Below are positions 1 to 5,211 of a stretch of 5,211 bases of DNA, piece by piece. Source of the stretch: Phycisphaerales bacterium (GTDB lineage: Bacteria; Planctomycetota; Phycisphaerae; Tepidisphaerales; Tepidisphaeraceae); contig JAQGHJ010000808.1 of the NCBI GenBank assembly GCA_028288905.1, forward strand, positions 1-5,211, written 5' to 3'. How positions within the stretch are numbered: the first letter of the stretch is position 1; each line of letters begins with the position of its first letter. The notes under the pieces were generated by a model. The model saw only the letters and a list, made by a program, of their open reading frames with translations, had not been told where the DNA came from and ran no database searches. Both the position numbers and the translations under genes were made by a program.

Positions 1-735
1 GGCCGGCGACGCGCCGCCGTCGGCCGGCCCCGTGCCGGCCGGGCGGGTGCTCGGCCGCGACAGGTCGGTCCGCCGGATGATGTACAGGTCGGAGATCAGC
101 GGGCTCGTCGTGTCCCGGGCCAGCGTCAGCGCGTCGAGCACTCGGAAGTCCGGGTCGACCAGCGCGTACTGCCCGGGCTGCGTGACCGCCCCGAGGATGC
201 TGATCGCCCGCCCGCGGGCCTCGCCGACCGTCACCGACACCTGCGCCCGCTGGATGATGTTGGCGGTGCGGTACGCCTCTTCGATCGCCTGCTGGAGCTC
301 GAATTCGGTCTTGCCCTCGGCCTTGATCTGCCCGACGAACGGCAGCGAGATGTTCCCGCTCTCGCTCACCCGCGTCGTCTTGACCGTCTGGGTGCCGGGG
401 CCGCCGAGGTCGCTGATCTCCAGGCTCAGGAGGTCATTCTTGCTGATGACGTAGTCAGTGGCCGACACGACCAGGTCGTCCTGGGTGGGCGGCTGGGCCG
501 TGACGAACTCACGGTTCGGCTCCTCGATCGCCGGGTCGACCTGGTTCAGAATCTTGACGACGAGCGTGTCCTTGCGGACCCGGCCGGCAAGCTCGCTGGG
601 GTCGATGAAGCTCTTGATGTCGAGCGGGTTGGCGTTCTGGCAGCCGGCCAACAGCCCGGCCCCGAGCGTGGTCGCACCGATGGCCGCCAACAGCCGGGCC
701 GGGTTCCGTTTCGCAGTGCCGCGGGAGAGACGCAA
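1..735 (-). CDS. Polysaccharide-export outer-membrane lipoprotein (Wza-like), N-terminal part, runs off left edge
   Basis: The visible 245 residues begin at a TTG codon (735-733). A basic start (MRLSRGTAKRNPARLL) leads into a hydrophobic stretch ending in the lipobox LLAGC, with Cys32 as the lipidated residue, so this is a lipoprotein exported through the inner membrane. Residues about 88-175 match the polysaccharide biosynthesis/export (Wza) domain: 'DYVISKNDLLSLEI', 'TTRVSESGNISLPFVGQI', 'TEFELQQAIEEAY' and 'AQVSVTVGEARGRAI'. Residues about 178-225 ('SILGAVTQPGQYALVDPDFRVLDAL') begin an SLBB-type domain. Members of the family form the outer-membrane channel for exopolysaccharide or capsule. 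The tail 'RPSTRPAGTGPADGGASPA' looks like a low-complexity linker or loop. An in-frame GTG at 765-763 is an alternative start but has no good ribosome site. The partner chain-length regulator and glycosyltransferases would lie outside the window. The family call is confident; the transported polymer is unknown. Confidence 0.87.
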   Translation of the reverse strand, partial: MRLSRGTAKRNPARLLAAIGATTLGAGLLAGCQNANPLDIKSFIDPSELAGRVRKDTLVVKILNQVDPAIEEPNREFVTAQPPTQDDLVVSATDYVISKNDLLSLEISDLGGPGTQTVKTTRVSESGNISLPFVGQIKAEGKTEFELQQAIEEAYRTANIIQRAQVSVTVGEARGRAISILGAVTQPGQYALVDPDFRVLDALTLARDTTSPLISDLYIIRRTDLSRPSTRPAGTGPADGGASPA

Positions 736-741
736 AACGTG

Positions 742-747
742 CTCCTT
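742..747 (-). promoter_or_regulatory. Shine-Dalgarno AAGGAG that fixes the TTG start of the export lipoprotein
   Basis: On the minus strand AAGGAG lies 6 nt before the TTG at 735-733. No ATG occurs near it in frame. This site is the main reason for choosing TTG over the upstream GTG at 765-763, and the TTG start also gives a well-formed lipoprotein signal peptide. Confidence 0.7.
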
Positions 748-1051
748 TCGAACGCAGAGCTTCACAAGCAGGGACGCAGGCCCGACTCGACCCCGACCGC
801 CGAACGGCGGCGGCGGGACGTCGGTCCCACCCCGACCGGGGCCGAACCAACTGAGAAAGGTCGTGGCGATGCGGGTCGGGTCGGCCAAAACCCCTAGAGG
901 CAATCCGTCCAGCCGTCGGGCCGGTCGGCTGCCACGGCATCTTGACCCATCGACCGCTCGGACGCAAATCCTTAGCGGACGCATGTACGCCCCGACCCCG
1001 CGCAACGTCAGGACGGGCGGTACAACCCGGTTATCCGTTATCGTCCATCCG

Positions 1052-1086
1052 ACCGTGGGGACGTACAAATGACAGAGCCCCACGGT
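1052..1086. repeat. Inverted repeat upstream of the esterase (possible operator or leader hairpin)
   Basis: ACCGTGGGG at 1052-1060 is the exact reverse complement of CCCCACGGT at 1078-1086, a 9-bp perfect match with a 17-nt spacer. It ends about 57-65 nt before the candidate esterase starts. It could be a regulator-binding site, or a leader hairpin if transcription begins upstream. The octamer ACGTACAA occurs in the spacer (1061-1068) and again at 1123-1130, just before the start. Function is inferred only from symmetry and position. Confidence 0.35.
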
Positions 1087-1151
1087 TACTGGACGTCGCG
1101 GCGCCATTCCGAGCGGGGCGGCACGTACAAGGCAAGCATCAAGTGAGCGTC

Positions 1152-2255
1152 ATGACGACACAAGGCCGATCGGCCCGCGCCCTGATGTGGCTGGCAGTCG
1201 CGTCCGCCGCCGCGACCGTGCCCCCGCGGCCAGCCAGGGCGGCCGAACCCGCCGTTGATCCGCCGACCCGCCCCGCCACGCTGCCGGTCCAGCCGGCAAC
1301 CCGACCGGTGCCGCTGGGGCCGGGGAACGCCCGGCGGGCACTCACCGTCGACGGGCGGGCCCGGTCGTACCTCGTCCACGTCCCGCCGGCGTACGACCCG
1401 GCGAAGCCGACGTCGGTTGTGCTGGCGTTCCACGGGGCGCTGATGAACGCGGCCGCCATGTCCGCGTTCTCCGGCCTGAGCACCAAGGCCGACTCGGCCG
1501 GGTTCGTCGTCGTCTACCCGAATGGAACCGGGTTGGGAGAGGCGGCCCTGTTCTTCAACGCCAGCGCCGCCCCCACCTACCCGGCCACCCGCTCGGCGAC
1601 TGCGGATGCCGCCACGTCCGGCTCGGCGACCACGGCCCCGGTCGCCGGCCCAGTCGCGGGAATCCCGGCGCAGCCGCCGGACGACGTCGCGTTCACGGCC
1701 GCCGTGCTCGACGACCTGGCGACGGTCGTCAACGTCGACGCCAAGCGGGTGTTCGCGACCGGGATGAGCAACGGCGGGATGATGTGCCACCGGTTGGCAG
1801 CCGAGTTGAGCGACCGGATCGCGGCCGTCGCCCCGATCGGCGGCACCCTCGCCCTGCCGGCCGTCCACCCCCGGCGGGCGGTGCCGGTCCTTCACTTCCA
1901 CGGGACGGCGGACCGGATCGTCCCGTTCGACGGCCCCCGCGGCCGGACGCCGGCCACCATGCAGTTCCGGTCGGTGGCCGACACGGTTGCCGCGTGGGTG
2001 GCGGCCGACGGGTGCCGCCCGGCCGGCGTCACCACCGCCCTGCCAAACGCCGCGCCGGACGACGGCACGACGGTCCGCCAGACCGTCTACAGCGGCGGCC
2101 CGGACGGGGTGGAGGTCGTACTCGTGACGGTCGAGAACGGCGGGCACACCTGGCCCGGCCAGCCCCCGCCGGTCCCGTGGCTCGGGCTGTCGACGAAGGA
2201 CGTGGCGGCGAACGACCTGATGTGGGCGTTCTTCGAGCGGCACCCGATGCGGTGA
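1152..2255 (+). CDS. Secreted PHB depolymerase/feruloyl esterase-type alpha/beta-hydrolase (LpqC-like)
   Basis: This 367-residue exported serine esterase has a Sec-type signal (MTTQGRSARALMWLAVASAA...PARA, cleavage likely after Ala30). A Pro/Ala/Thr/Arg linker follows (about 31-57), then the hydrolase domain. Visible catalytic parts are His94-Gly95 in 'LAFHGA' (oxyanion region), Gly-Met-Ser206-Asn-Gly (nucleophile elbow), Asp254 in 'FHGTADRIVPF' and His332 in 'NGGHTWPG'. The 'GGHTWPG' and 'GTADRIVPF' signatures are typical of the LpqC/PHB depolymerase/feruloyl esterase group, whose members cleave ester bonds in polyhydroxyalkanoates or in feruloylated plant polysaccharides. The substrate here cannot be told. 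Residues about 138-174 form a low-complexity insert before 'DDVAF', a position where relatives are usually short. The start is ambiguous: ATG at 1152 (AAGTGAG upstream) or GTG at 1143 (AAGGCAAG upstream). The frame stays open to 942, but that stretch is not protein-like. The gene stands alone, divergent from the export lipoprotein. Confidence 0.88.
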   Translation: MTTQGRSARALMWLAVASAAATVPPRPARAAEPAVDPPTRPATLPVQPATRPVPLGPGNARRALTVDGRARSYLVHVPPAYDPAKPTSVVLAFHGALMNAAAMSAFSGLSTKADSAGFVVVYPNGTGLGEAALFFNASAAPTYPATRSATADAATSGSATTAPVAGPVAGIPAQPPDDVAFTAAVLDDLATVVNVDAKRVFATGMSNGGMMCHRLAAELSDRIAAVAPIGGTLALPAVHPRRAVPVLHFHGTADRIVPFDGPRGRTPATMQFRSVADTVAAWVAADGCRPAGVTTALPNAAPDDGTTVRQTVYSGGPDGVEVVLVTVENGGHTWPGQPPPVPWLGLSTKDVAANDLMWAFFERHPMR

Positions 2256-2272
2256 AGGGGGCGGGTCGGCTC

Positions 2273-2440
2273 CCCCGTGGCACGGGTTTCCAACCCGTGC
2301 GGGCGTGTACCCACGTCCGCGGGCCGTGCCCGGCCCGGCTAGCTAGAGCGCAGCGTCCGGAGGGCATTTGGTGGGTCGGGCGGCGTACCGCCCGAGCGTG
2401 CGGGTACGCCCGCCACGGGTTGGAAACCCGTGCCACGGGG
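2273..2440. repeat. REP/BIME-like palindromic element between convergent genes
   Basis: Two arms in inverted orientation flank about 110 bp. A 27-nt stretch at 2273-2299 matches the reverse complement of 2414-2440 exactly, and the similarity continues inward with small gaps (CGGGCG then TACCC on both sides). Each arm is itself a hairpin: CACGGGTT/AACCCGTG around TCC at 2281-2299, and the same stem around GGA at 2414-2432. Between them lies another perfect hairpin, TCGGGCGG-CGTA-CCGCCCGA (2376-2395). Position between the stops of two convergent genes (2255 and 2466) is typical of REP/BIME elements. The hairpins may also end transcription from both sides. As I recall, a motif of this kind ('cacgggtttccaacccgtg') is scattered in planctomycete genomes; that is memory, not a search. 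Confidence 0.75.
2376..2395. repeat. Perfect 8-bp hairpin inside the convergent-intergenic element
   Basis: TCGGGCGG (2376-2383) pairs with CCGCCCGA (2388-2395) across a CGTA loop. No T-run follows on either strand, so it is not a textbook intrinsic terminator. It could still stall transcription or be a structural part of the surrounding repeat element. Confidence 0.5.
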
Positions 2441-2465
2441 AGCGGCGGGCGGTGCCCGCTCTACC

Positions 2466-3722
2466 CTACCCGCCCGCCGCCACCCACGCGATCGCCTTAT
2501 CCGCCAGCCGATCGAGCGCCCGGACGCTCAGCTGCAAGTGGTCCTCCCGCGTGTCCTCGATCTTGTTGTGCGAGATCCCGCGGAGGCTCTGGACGAAGAG
2601 CATGACAGTGGGCACGCCGGCCCGGCACACCTCGGCCGCATCGTGCAGGGGGCCGCTGGGCAGGCGGTGGGACGTGCCGCACACCTCGCGCACCGCCGCG
2701 TCGGCCAGGTCGATCAGCGTCGGGTGGAACGGGAACGGCTGGATCTGCCACAGCTTGTCCCAGGCGACCTCGATCTTCTCCTCGGCCGCGAACCGCTCGC
2801 CCGCCGACCTCGCGTCGGCGTACATGGCGGCCAGGGCGGCGGGGTCGAGGTGCCGCTGGTCGAGCGTCATCTTGGCCTGCCCGACGACGGCCGTCACGAT
2901 GCCGGGCTCGGTCGTTACCCGGCCGACGGTGCAGACGCCGCCGTGCCGCGCCGCGATGTCCCGGATCGCCAGGTGCAGCTTGCTAACGCCGGCCAGCGCG
3001 TCCTTCCGGACCGCCATCGGCGTGCTGCCGGAGTGGGCGGCCTGCCCCGTGAAGGTGACCGCGTGCCGCTCGACTCCGAACGTGCCGAGCACCACGCCCA
3101 TCGGCAGCCCGAGCCCTTCGAGCACCGGGCCCTGCTCGATGTGCAGCTCGAGGTAGGCGGCCGCCTTCGCCAGCTCGGCCCGGGCGTCGGTCGCCCGCTC
3201 GACGTCGATGCCGTAGTTGCGGACCGCGTCGGCCAACCGGACGCCGTCGCGGTCGGTCAGGTCGCGGACGTCGGCCGGGACGAGCGCGCCCGACGCGGCG
3301 CTGGACCCGAACAGGCTGCGGCCGAACCGCGCCCCCTCCTCGTCCGCCCAGTCGACGAGGCGAATGGTGACCGGCGGCGGCGACCCGGCGGCGGCCAAGC
3401 GGCGGAGCACCTCCAGCCCGGCGACCACGTTCAGGCACCCGTCGAGCCACCCGCCGTTCGGCACCGAGTCGAGGTGCCCGCCGATCAGCAGCTCGCGGTC
3501 GGACACCCCGCGGAGCGTCGCCCACAGGTTCCCGCCGGCGTCCTGGTGAACCTCGACGGGCAACGCCGCCAGCTTGTCCCTGAACCACTGCCGGGCCGCC
3601 GCCCACGTCGGGGTGAACGCGACCCGCTGGGCCCCGTCTGGCGTGCCGGTGAGCGTCCGGAGTTCCTTCAGTTCGGCGACGGTGCGGTCCGGCCGCAGGG
3701 CCGGGGCGGACGGGTGAGTCAT
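2466..3722 (-). CDS. M20-family Zn-dependent amidase (hydantoinase/carbamoylase type)
   Basis: This complete 418-residue cytoplasmic metallohydrolase belongs to the group holding N-carbamoyl-L-amino-acid hydrolase, allantoate amidohydrolase and beta-ureidopropionase. The expected metal-site motifs appear in order: His83 in 'GGHLDSVPNGG', Asp94 in 'GWLDG', Glu128-Glu129 in 'WADEEGARFG' (general base and metal ligand), His194 in 'LHIEQGPVLE' and His385 in 'GISHNKIED'. The lid/dimer domain lies between, with 'AHSGSTPM' (229-236) and 'LDQRHLD' near 290, where the family's substrate-carboxylate arginine sits. 'SGPLHDA' (356-362) stands where relatives often have 'SGAGHDA'. Length matches the family. 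Such enzymes release ammonia and CO2 from N-carbamoyl or ureido compounds in purine, pyrimidine or hydantoin breakdown; the exact substrate is unresolved. ATG at 3722-3720 is chosen because it begins the conserved part and has GGAG 10 nt upstream. The frame stays open to 3866, but that extension translates a repeat. No pathway partner gene is adjacent. Confidence 0.88.
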   Translation of the reverse strand: MTHPSAPALRPDRTVAELKELRTLTGTPDGAQRVAFTPTWAAARQWFRDKLAALPVEVHQDAGGNLWATLRGVSDRELLIGGHLDSVPNGGWLDGCLNVVAGLEVLRRLAAAGSPPPVTIRLVDWADEEGARFGRSLFGSSAASGALVPADVRDLTDRDGVRLADAVRNYGIDVERATDARAELAKAAAYLELHIEQGPVLEGLGLPMGVVLGTFGVERHAVTFTGQAAHSGSTPMAVRKDALAGVSKLHLAIRDIAARHGGVCTVGRVTTEPGIVTAVVGQAKMTLDQRHLDPAALAAMYADARSAGERFAAEEKIEVAWDKLWQIQPFPFHPTLIDLADAAVREVCGTSHRLPSGPLHDAAEVCRAGVPTVMLFVQSLRGISHNKIEDTREDHLQLSVRALDRLADKAIAWVAAGG

Positions 3723-3822
3723 GACGGGCGGGCTCCGGGCGGCGCGGGCGGTTCGGTGGCGGGGATGGTAACACGGGGCGGGCGCTGAGGCGGGTGAGCG
3801 GCCTGAAGTGCCGCGACCCCCC
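3723..3822. other. Short upstream region of the amidase gene
   Basis: These 100 bases hold the GGAG ribosome site of the minus-strand amidase and presumably its promoter. The least GC-rich spot, TGTTACCAT on the minus strand (about 3766-3774), is a weak -10 candidate with no clear -35 partner. No coding signal is seen. Confidence 0.35.
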
Positions 3823-4029
3823 ACGGATGTCATCCTGAGCGCAGCGAAGGACCCCTCGTCCACCACGCAACCGGAACAGCAGCTACGGGGCAGTGGAATG
3901 TGAATGGGTGGCCGACCGCCGGTGCCCGGAGCGCAGGCACTCTTTCACATTCCACGGCCGCCGAAGTCCTGTGCGGCGCTGCGCGGTGGACGAGGGGTCC
4001 TTCGCTCCGCTCAGCGCCGCTCGTCATCC
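3823..4029. repeat. Composite palindromic element: two inverted arms of an intergenic repeat family
   Basis: The left arm has a 42-nt core at 3823-3864; the right arm (3985-4029) carries the reverse complement of most of that core, sharing the stretch from GCGAAGGACCCC to GTCCACC. The outer tip of the right arm is altered: a GCGCCGCTCG segment replaces the simple CTCAGGATGACAT form. The arms continue inward for about 50 nt with weaker similarity and then meet in a perfect 12-bp stem, GTGGAATGTGAA (3893-3904) and TTCACATTCCAC (3944-3955). Inside that is a smaller GTGCC/GGCAC pairing (about 3922-3940). Translations of such repeats give spurious peptides like 'HPERSEGPLVH', which I recall in many GC-rich genomes. 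No gene is supported here. The element sits between the amidase and the GIY-YIG gene. Confidence 0.75.
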
Positions 4030-4056
4030 CCACGCGATTCGACTGGAACAGGTGGC

Positions 4057-4395
4057 TCACCGCCCAAGCTCGCCGTGATGCTTGGCCGTTCCGCGAGCTT
4101 CGTCCGGATACCAGTCTCGCGCCAGGTCCCGCCAGTACTTGTTCCCGGACTCGATCAGCGAGACCTTTTTCGCCCGCACCCACCCCTTCAACTCCTTCTC
4201 ACGTTCGATCGCTCCCCACGACGTCCGGAACGCCTCGTAGTGGACCAGCCGGGAGATGTTGTAGGTGGCCGTGAAGCCGGGGAACGCCTTGCGCTTGTGC
4301 TGGAGGACGCGGGTTTCGAGGTCGCTCGTGACGCCGACGTAGAGGGTATGGGAGCGGTTGGCGAGCAGGTTGACGTAGTACCGCTTGAGGTGCAC
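4057..4395 (-). CDS. Small stand-alone GIY-YIG endonuclease-domain protein
   Basis: At 112 residues, nearly the whole protein is one GIY-YIG domain, the fold of UvrC's N-terminal nuclease and of homing endonucleases such as I-TevI. The degenerate signature is 'RYYVNLL' (Tyr6/Tyr7) then 'LYVGVT' (Tyr19-Val-Gly21). Arg29 in 'DLETRVLQH', Glu66 in 'EREKELKGW' and Asn85 in 'SGNKYWRDL' fall where the catalytic Arg, Glu and Asn are expected, so it should be able to cut DNA with a bound metal. It most resembles the small UvrC-like/UPF0213 family, whose cellular role is poorly known. GTG at 4395 is preferred because AAGGGG (4405-4410) lies 9 nt upstream and relatives begin close to 'KRYY'. The alternative ATG at 4458 adds 21 residues, and its codon lies in a repeat copy. 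Repeat copies flank the gene: one ends about 27 bp past its stop, another begins about 53 bp before its start. That suggests mobility or a nuclease-repeat relation. Confidence 0.85.
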   Translation of the reverse strand: MHLKRYYVNLLANRSHTLYVGVTSDLETRVLQHKRKAFPGFTATYNISRLVHYEAFRTSWGAIEREKELKGWVRAKKVSLIESGNKYWRDLARDWYPDEARGTAKHHGELGR

Positions 4396-4404
4396 GGGTC
4401 CGAT

Positions 4405-4410
4405 CCCCTT
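4405..4410 (-). promoter_or_regulatory. Shine-Dalgarno AAGGGG supporting the GTG start of the GIY-YIG gene
   Basis: On the minus strand AAGGGG lies 9 nt before the GTG at 4395-4393. It sits outside the neighbouring repeat copy, unlike the alternative ATG at 4458-4456, and so favours the shorter protein. Confidence 0.55.
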
Positions 4411-4448
4411 CCCACAACGGCCGACCCAGCCCCTGCCGGCCGTGCGGC

Positions 4449-4539
4449 GGCCACCCATTCCCAGTCCACCGTCCCGGAACCGCTCGTCCGGCCGCGCGGT
4501 GGACGAGGGGTCCTTCGCTTCGCTCAGGATGACATCCGT
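4449..4539 (-). repeat. Half-length copy of the repeat family found at 3823-4029
   Basis: Read on the minus strand, 4539-4449 aligns without gaps to 3823-3913. By hand count the 42-nt core (4498-4539) differs at one base, and the remaining 49 nt match at about 37 positions. The right arm of the composite element (3985-4029) has the same orientation, so these two copies are direct repeats around the GIY-YIG gene. The inner end contains the ATG (4458-4456) that would begin the longer GIY-YIG reading frame. Confidence 0.75.
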
Positions 4540-4608
4540 TGGGCATGTCCGCGCCGGGCGTGGGCCGCGGTGAACGCCGGTCGAAAGTGCCCCCCTTCCG
4601 CCCTGCCG
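4540..4608. other. Short spacer after the phosphatase gene
   Basis: About 70 bases between the repeat copy and the phosphatase stop codon. I find no gene and no clear stem followed by a T-run; the nearby repeat palindrome may serve as the transcription end. Confidence 0.3.
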
Positions 4609-5211
4609 TCACAGCTCCCGCTGCACGATGACGACCGTCTGGTCGTCCAGCGGCTCCTGCTTGCCGGACCACGCCCGGGCGGCGGACCGCAGGGCGGCGA
4701 GCAGGCCCTCGGGCGGCTCGTGCTGGTGCTCGTCGAGGATCCGGCACATCCGCTCGACCCCGAGTTGCTCCCCATCCTCCCGCGACGCCTCGAAGATGCC
4801 GTCCGTCGGCAGGATGAGTTGGCCGCCGGGCTCCAGTTGCATCGGCGGAGGTGGGCCGTCGGCCCAGACGGGCAGGACTCCGAGCGGCTGCACCGGCGGG
4901 TCCAAGTCTTCCAGTTCGCCGCCGGGCCGGCGGCGGACCAGCATCGGGCCGTGCCCGGCGCTGCTCCAGTGCAGCTGGCCGTCGGTCGACAGGAACCCGA
5001 GGAACGCGGTCACGAACTGGCCCCAGTCCAGGTCCTCGGCCAGCCGGGCGTTCACCCGGACGAGCACCGCGTGCGGGTCCGGCTCGTAGTCGGCCAGCGC
5101 CCGGACCAGCGTCCGGGCCTGGGACACGACCAGCGCCGGGCCGAGCCCGTGCCCGCTCGCGTCTGCGACGAGGATGCCGAGCCGGCCGTCGGGCATCTTC
5201 CACAGGTCGAA
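4609..5211 (-). CDS. SpoIIE-type PP2C serine phosphatase domain (C-terminal part, enters from right edge)
   Basis: The last 200 residues of a larger protein are visible; the frame is open to the window edge, so the start is outside. The domain is the SpoIIE/RsbU-type PPM phosphatase. 'DASGHGLGPAL' (17-27) supplies the first metal-binding Asp and the Gly motif. 'QFVTAFLGFLS' (65-75) and 'WSSAGHGPMLV' (82-92) are core strands. 'LPTDGIFEA' (134-142) holds the second Asp-Gly, and 'LDDQTVVIV' (188-196) the terminal Asp pair. Such enzymes remove phosphate from Ser/Thr of anti-sigma-factor antagonists or similar partners, usually under an N-terminal sensor (PAS, GAF, response receiver or HAMP) that would lie to the right. 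The stop is TGA at 4611-4609, right after 'QREL'. All catalytic Asp motifs look intact. The internal ATG at 5196-5194 is not the start, because 'FDLWKMPDG' is already part of the domain. Sensor type and target are unknown. Confidence 0.88.
   Translation of the reverse strand, partial: FDLWKMPDGRLGILVADASGHGLGPALVVSQARTLVRALADYEPDPHAVLVRVNARLAEDLDWGQFVTAFLGFLSTDGQLHWSSAGHGPMLVRRRPGGELEDLDPPVQPLGVLPVWADGPPPPMQLEPGGQLILPTDGIFEASREDGEQLGVERMCRILDEHQHEPPEGLLAALRSAARAWSGKQEPLDDQTVVIVQREL

Larger units (their letters stand above)
736..1142. other. Divergent intergenic region (about 400 bp), no gene supported
   Basis: This stretch separates the minus-strand export lipoprotein from the plus-strand esterase and should hold both promoters. 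Open frames here translate to Arg/Pro/Gly-rich shadow peptides with no recognisable domain. I see GC-rich self-complementary bits, such as CCGCCG/CGGCGG at 797-810 and the repeated CCCCGACCG at 791-799 and 830-838. A clearer inverted repeat at 1052-1086 is listed separately. No convincing sigma70 -35/-10 pair stands out in either direction. Confidence 0.6.

Noticed and set aside
509..967. Minus-strand 152-aa open frame overlapping the lipoprotein start
   Set aside because: It is a different frame from the lipoprotein, with shadow-like Arg/Pro/Gly composition and no recognisable motif.
32..1072. Two plus-strand open frames (32-454 and 458-1072)
   Set aside because: They lie antisense to the export lipoprotein or in its upstream region, have Arg/Pro/Ser-rich compositions and show no domain; the minus-strand frame carries the lipobox and the Wza domain.
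942..1151. N-terminal extension of the esterase frame to 942
   Set aside because: The added 70 residues are not protein-like and would bury the signal peptide in the middle of the protein.
1086..2243. Long minus-strand frame (385 aa) opposite the esterase
   Set aside because: It is an Arg/Gly-rich shadow caused by high GC content; the plus strand has the full catalytic motif set.
2430..3788. Long plus-strand frame (452 aa) opposite the amidase
   Set aside because: It is the antisense shadow of the M20 amidase, whose metal-site motifs are all on the minus strand.
3723..3866. Upstream extension of the amidase to 3866
   Set aside because: The extra residues ('MVDEGSFAALRMTS...') are translation of the intergenic repeat; the ATG at 3722 has a ribosome site and starts the conserved protein.
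3830..4274. Small open frames across the repeat element (for example 3830-4183 minus, 3900-4274 plus)
   Set aside because: They translate repeat sequence and the antisense of the GIY-YIG gene; there is no independent coding signal.
3823..4539. CRISPR array
   Set aside because: Only three copies occur, in mixed orientation, with irregular spacing and a gene between them; they behave like REP/MITE repeats.
4199..5203. Long minus-strand frame (334 aa) spanning phosphatase, spacer and GIY-YIG start
   Set aside because: It is out of frame with both real genes and has a Pro/Arg/Ala-rich composition; the SpoIIE and GIY-YIG motifs are in other frames.
1..5211. tRNA or rRNA genes
   Set aside because: I saw no cloverleaf with a GTTCRA-type T-loop and no rRNA signature by eye; a covariance-model scan was not possible.

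Overview
The window is very GC-rich bacterial DNA with third-position G/C bias in the real reading frames. I see no phylogenetic marker. The gene mix fits Planctomycetota, possibly a Phycisphaerae- or Gemmata-like lineage: a wza-type export lipoprotein, a secreted PHB-depolymerase-like esterase with Pro-Ala-Thr-Arg linkers, a SpoIIE-type phosphatase, and abundant palindromic intergenic repeats. That assignment is inferred from style and is not proven.

Layout from left to right. (1) Positions 735-1, minus strand: the N-terminal 245 residues of a polysaccharide-export outer-membrane lipoprotein, which starts at TTG and runs off the left edge. (2) Positions 736-1142: a divergent intergenic region carrying a short inverted repeat. 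(3) Positions 1152-2255, plus strand: a secreted alpha/beta-hydrolase of the PHB depolymerase/feruloyl esterase (LpqC) type with an unusual low-complexity insert inside the catalytic domain. (4) Positions 2273-2440: a REP/BIME-like palindromic element between two convergent genes. (5) Positions 3722-2466, minus strand: a complete M20-family hydantoinase/carbamoylase-type amidase. (6) Positions 3823-4029: a second, unrelated palindromic repeat element made of two inverted arms. (7) Positions 4395-4057, minus strand: a small single-domain GIY-YIG nuclease. (8) Positions 4449-4539: a third, half-length copy of the repeat in (6), so that the nuclease gene lies between repeat copies. (9) Positions 5211-4609, minus strand: the C-terminal 200 residues of a SpoIIE-type PP2C phosphatase, which enters from the right edge.

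The protein genes do not form one obvious pathway. Export lipoprotein, secreted esterase, amidase and phosphatase look like ordinary accessory or housekeeping neighbours. The most interesting part is 3823-4539, where a stand-alone GIY-YIG nuclease is bracketed by copies of one palindromic repeat. That arrangement suggests a nuclease/repeat pairing loosely analogous to RAYT transposases with REP sequences. The arrangement is visible in the sequence; the functional link is a hypothesis.
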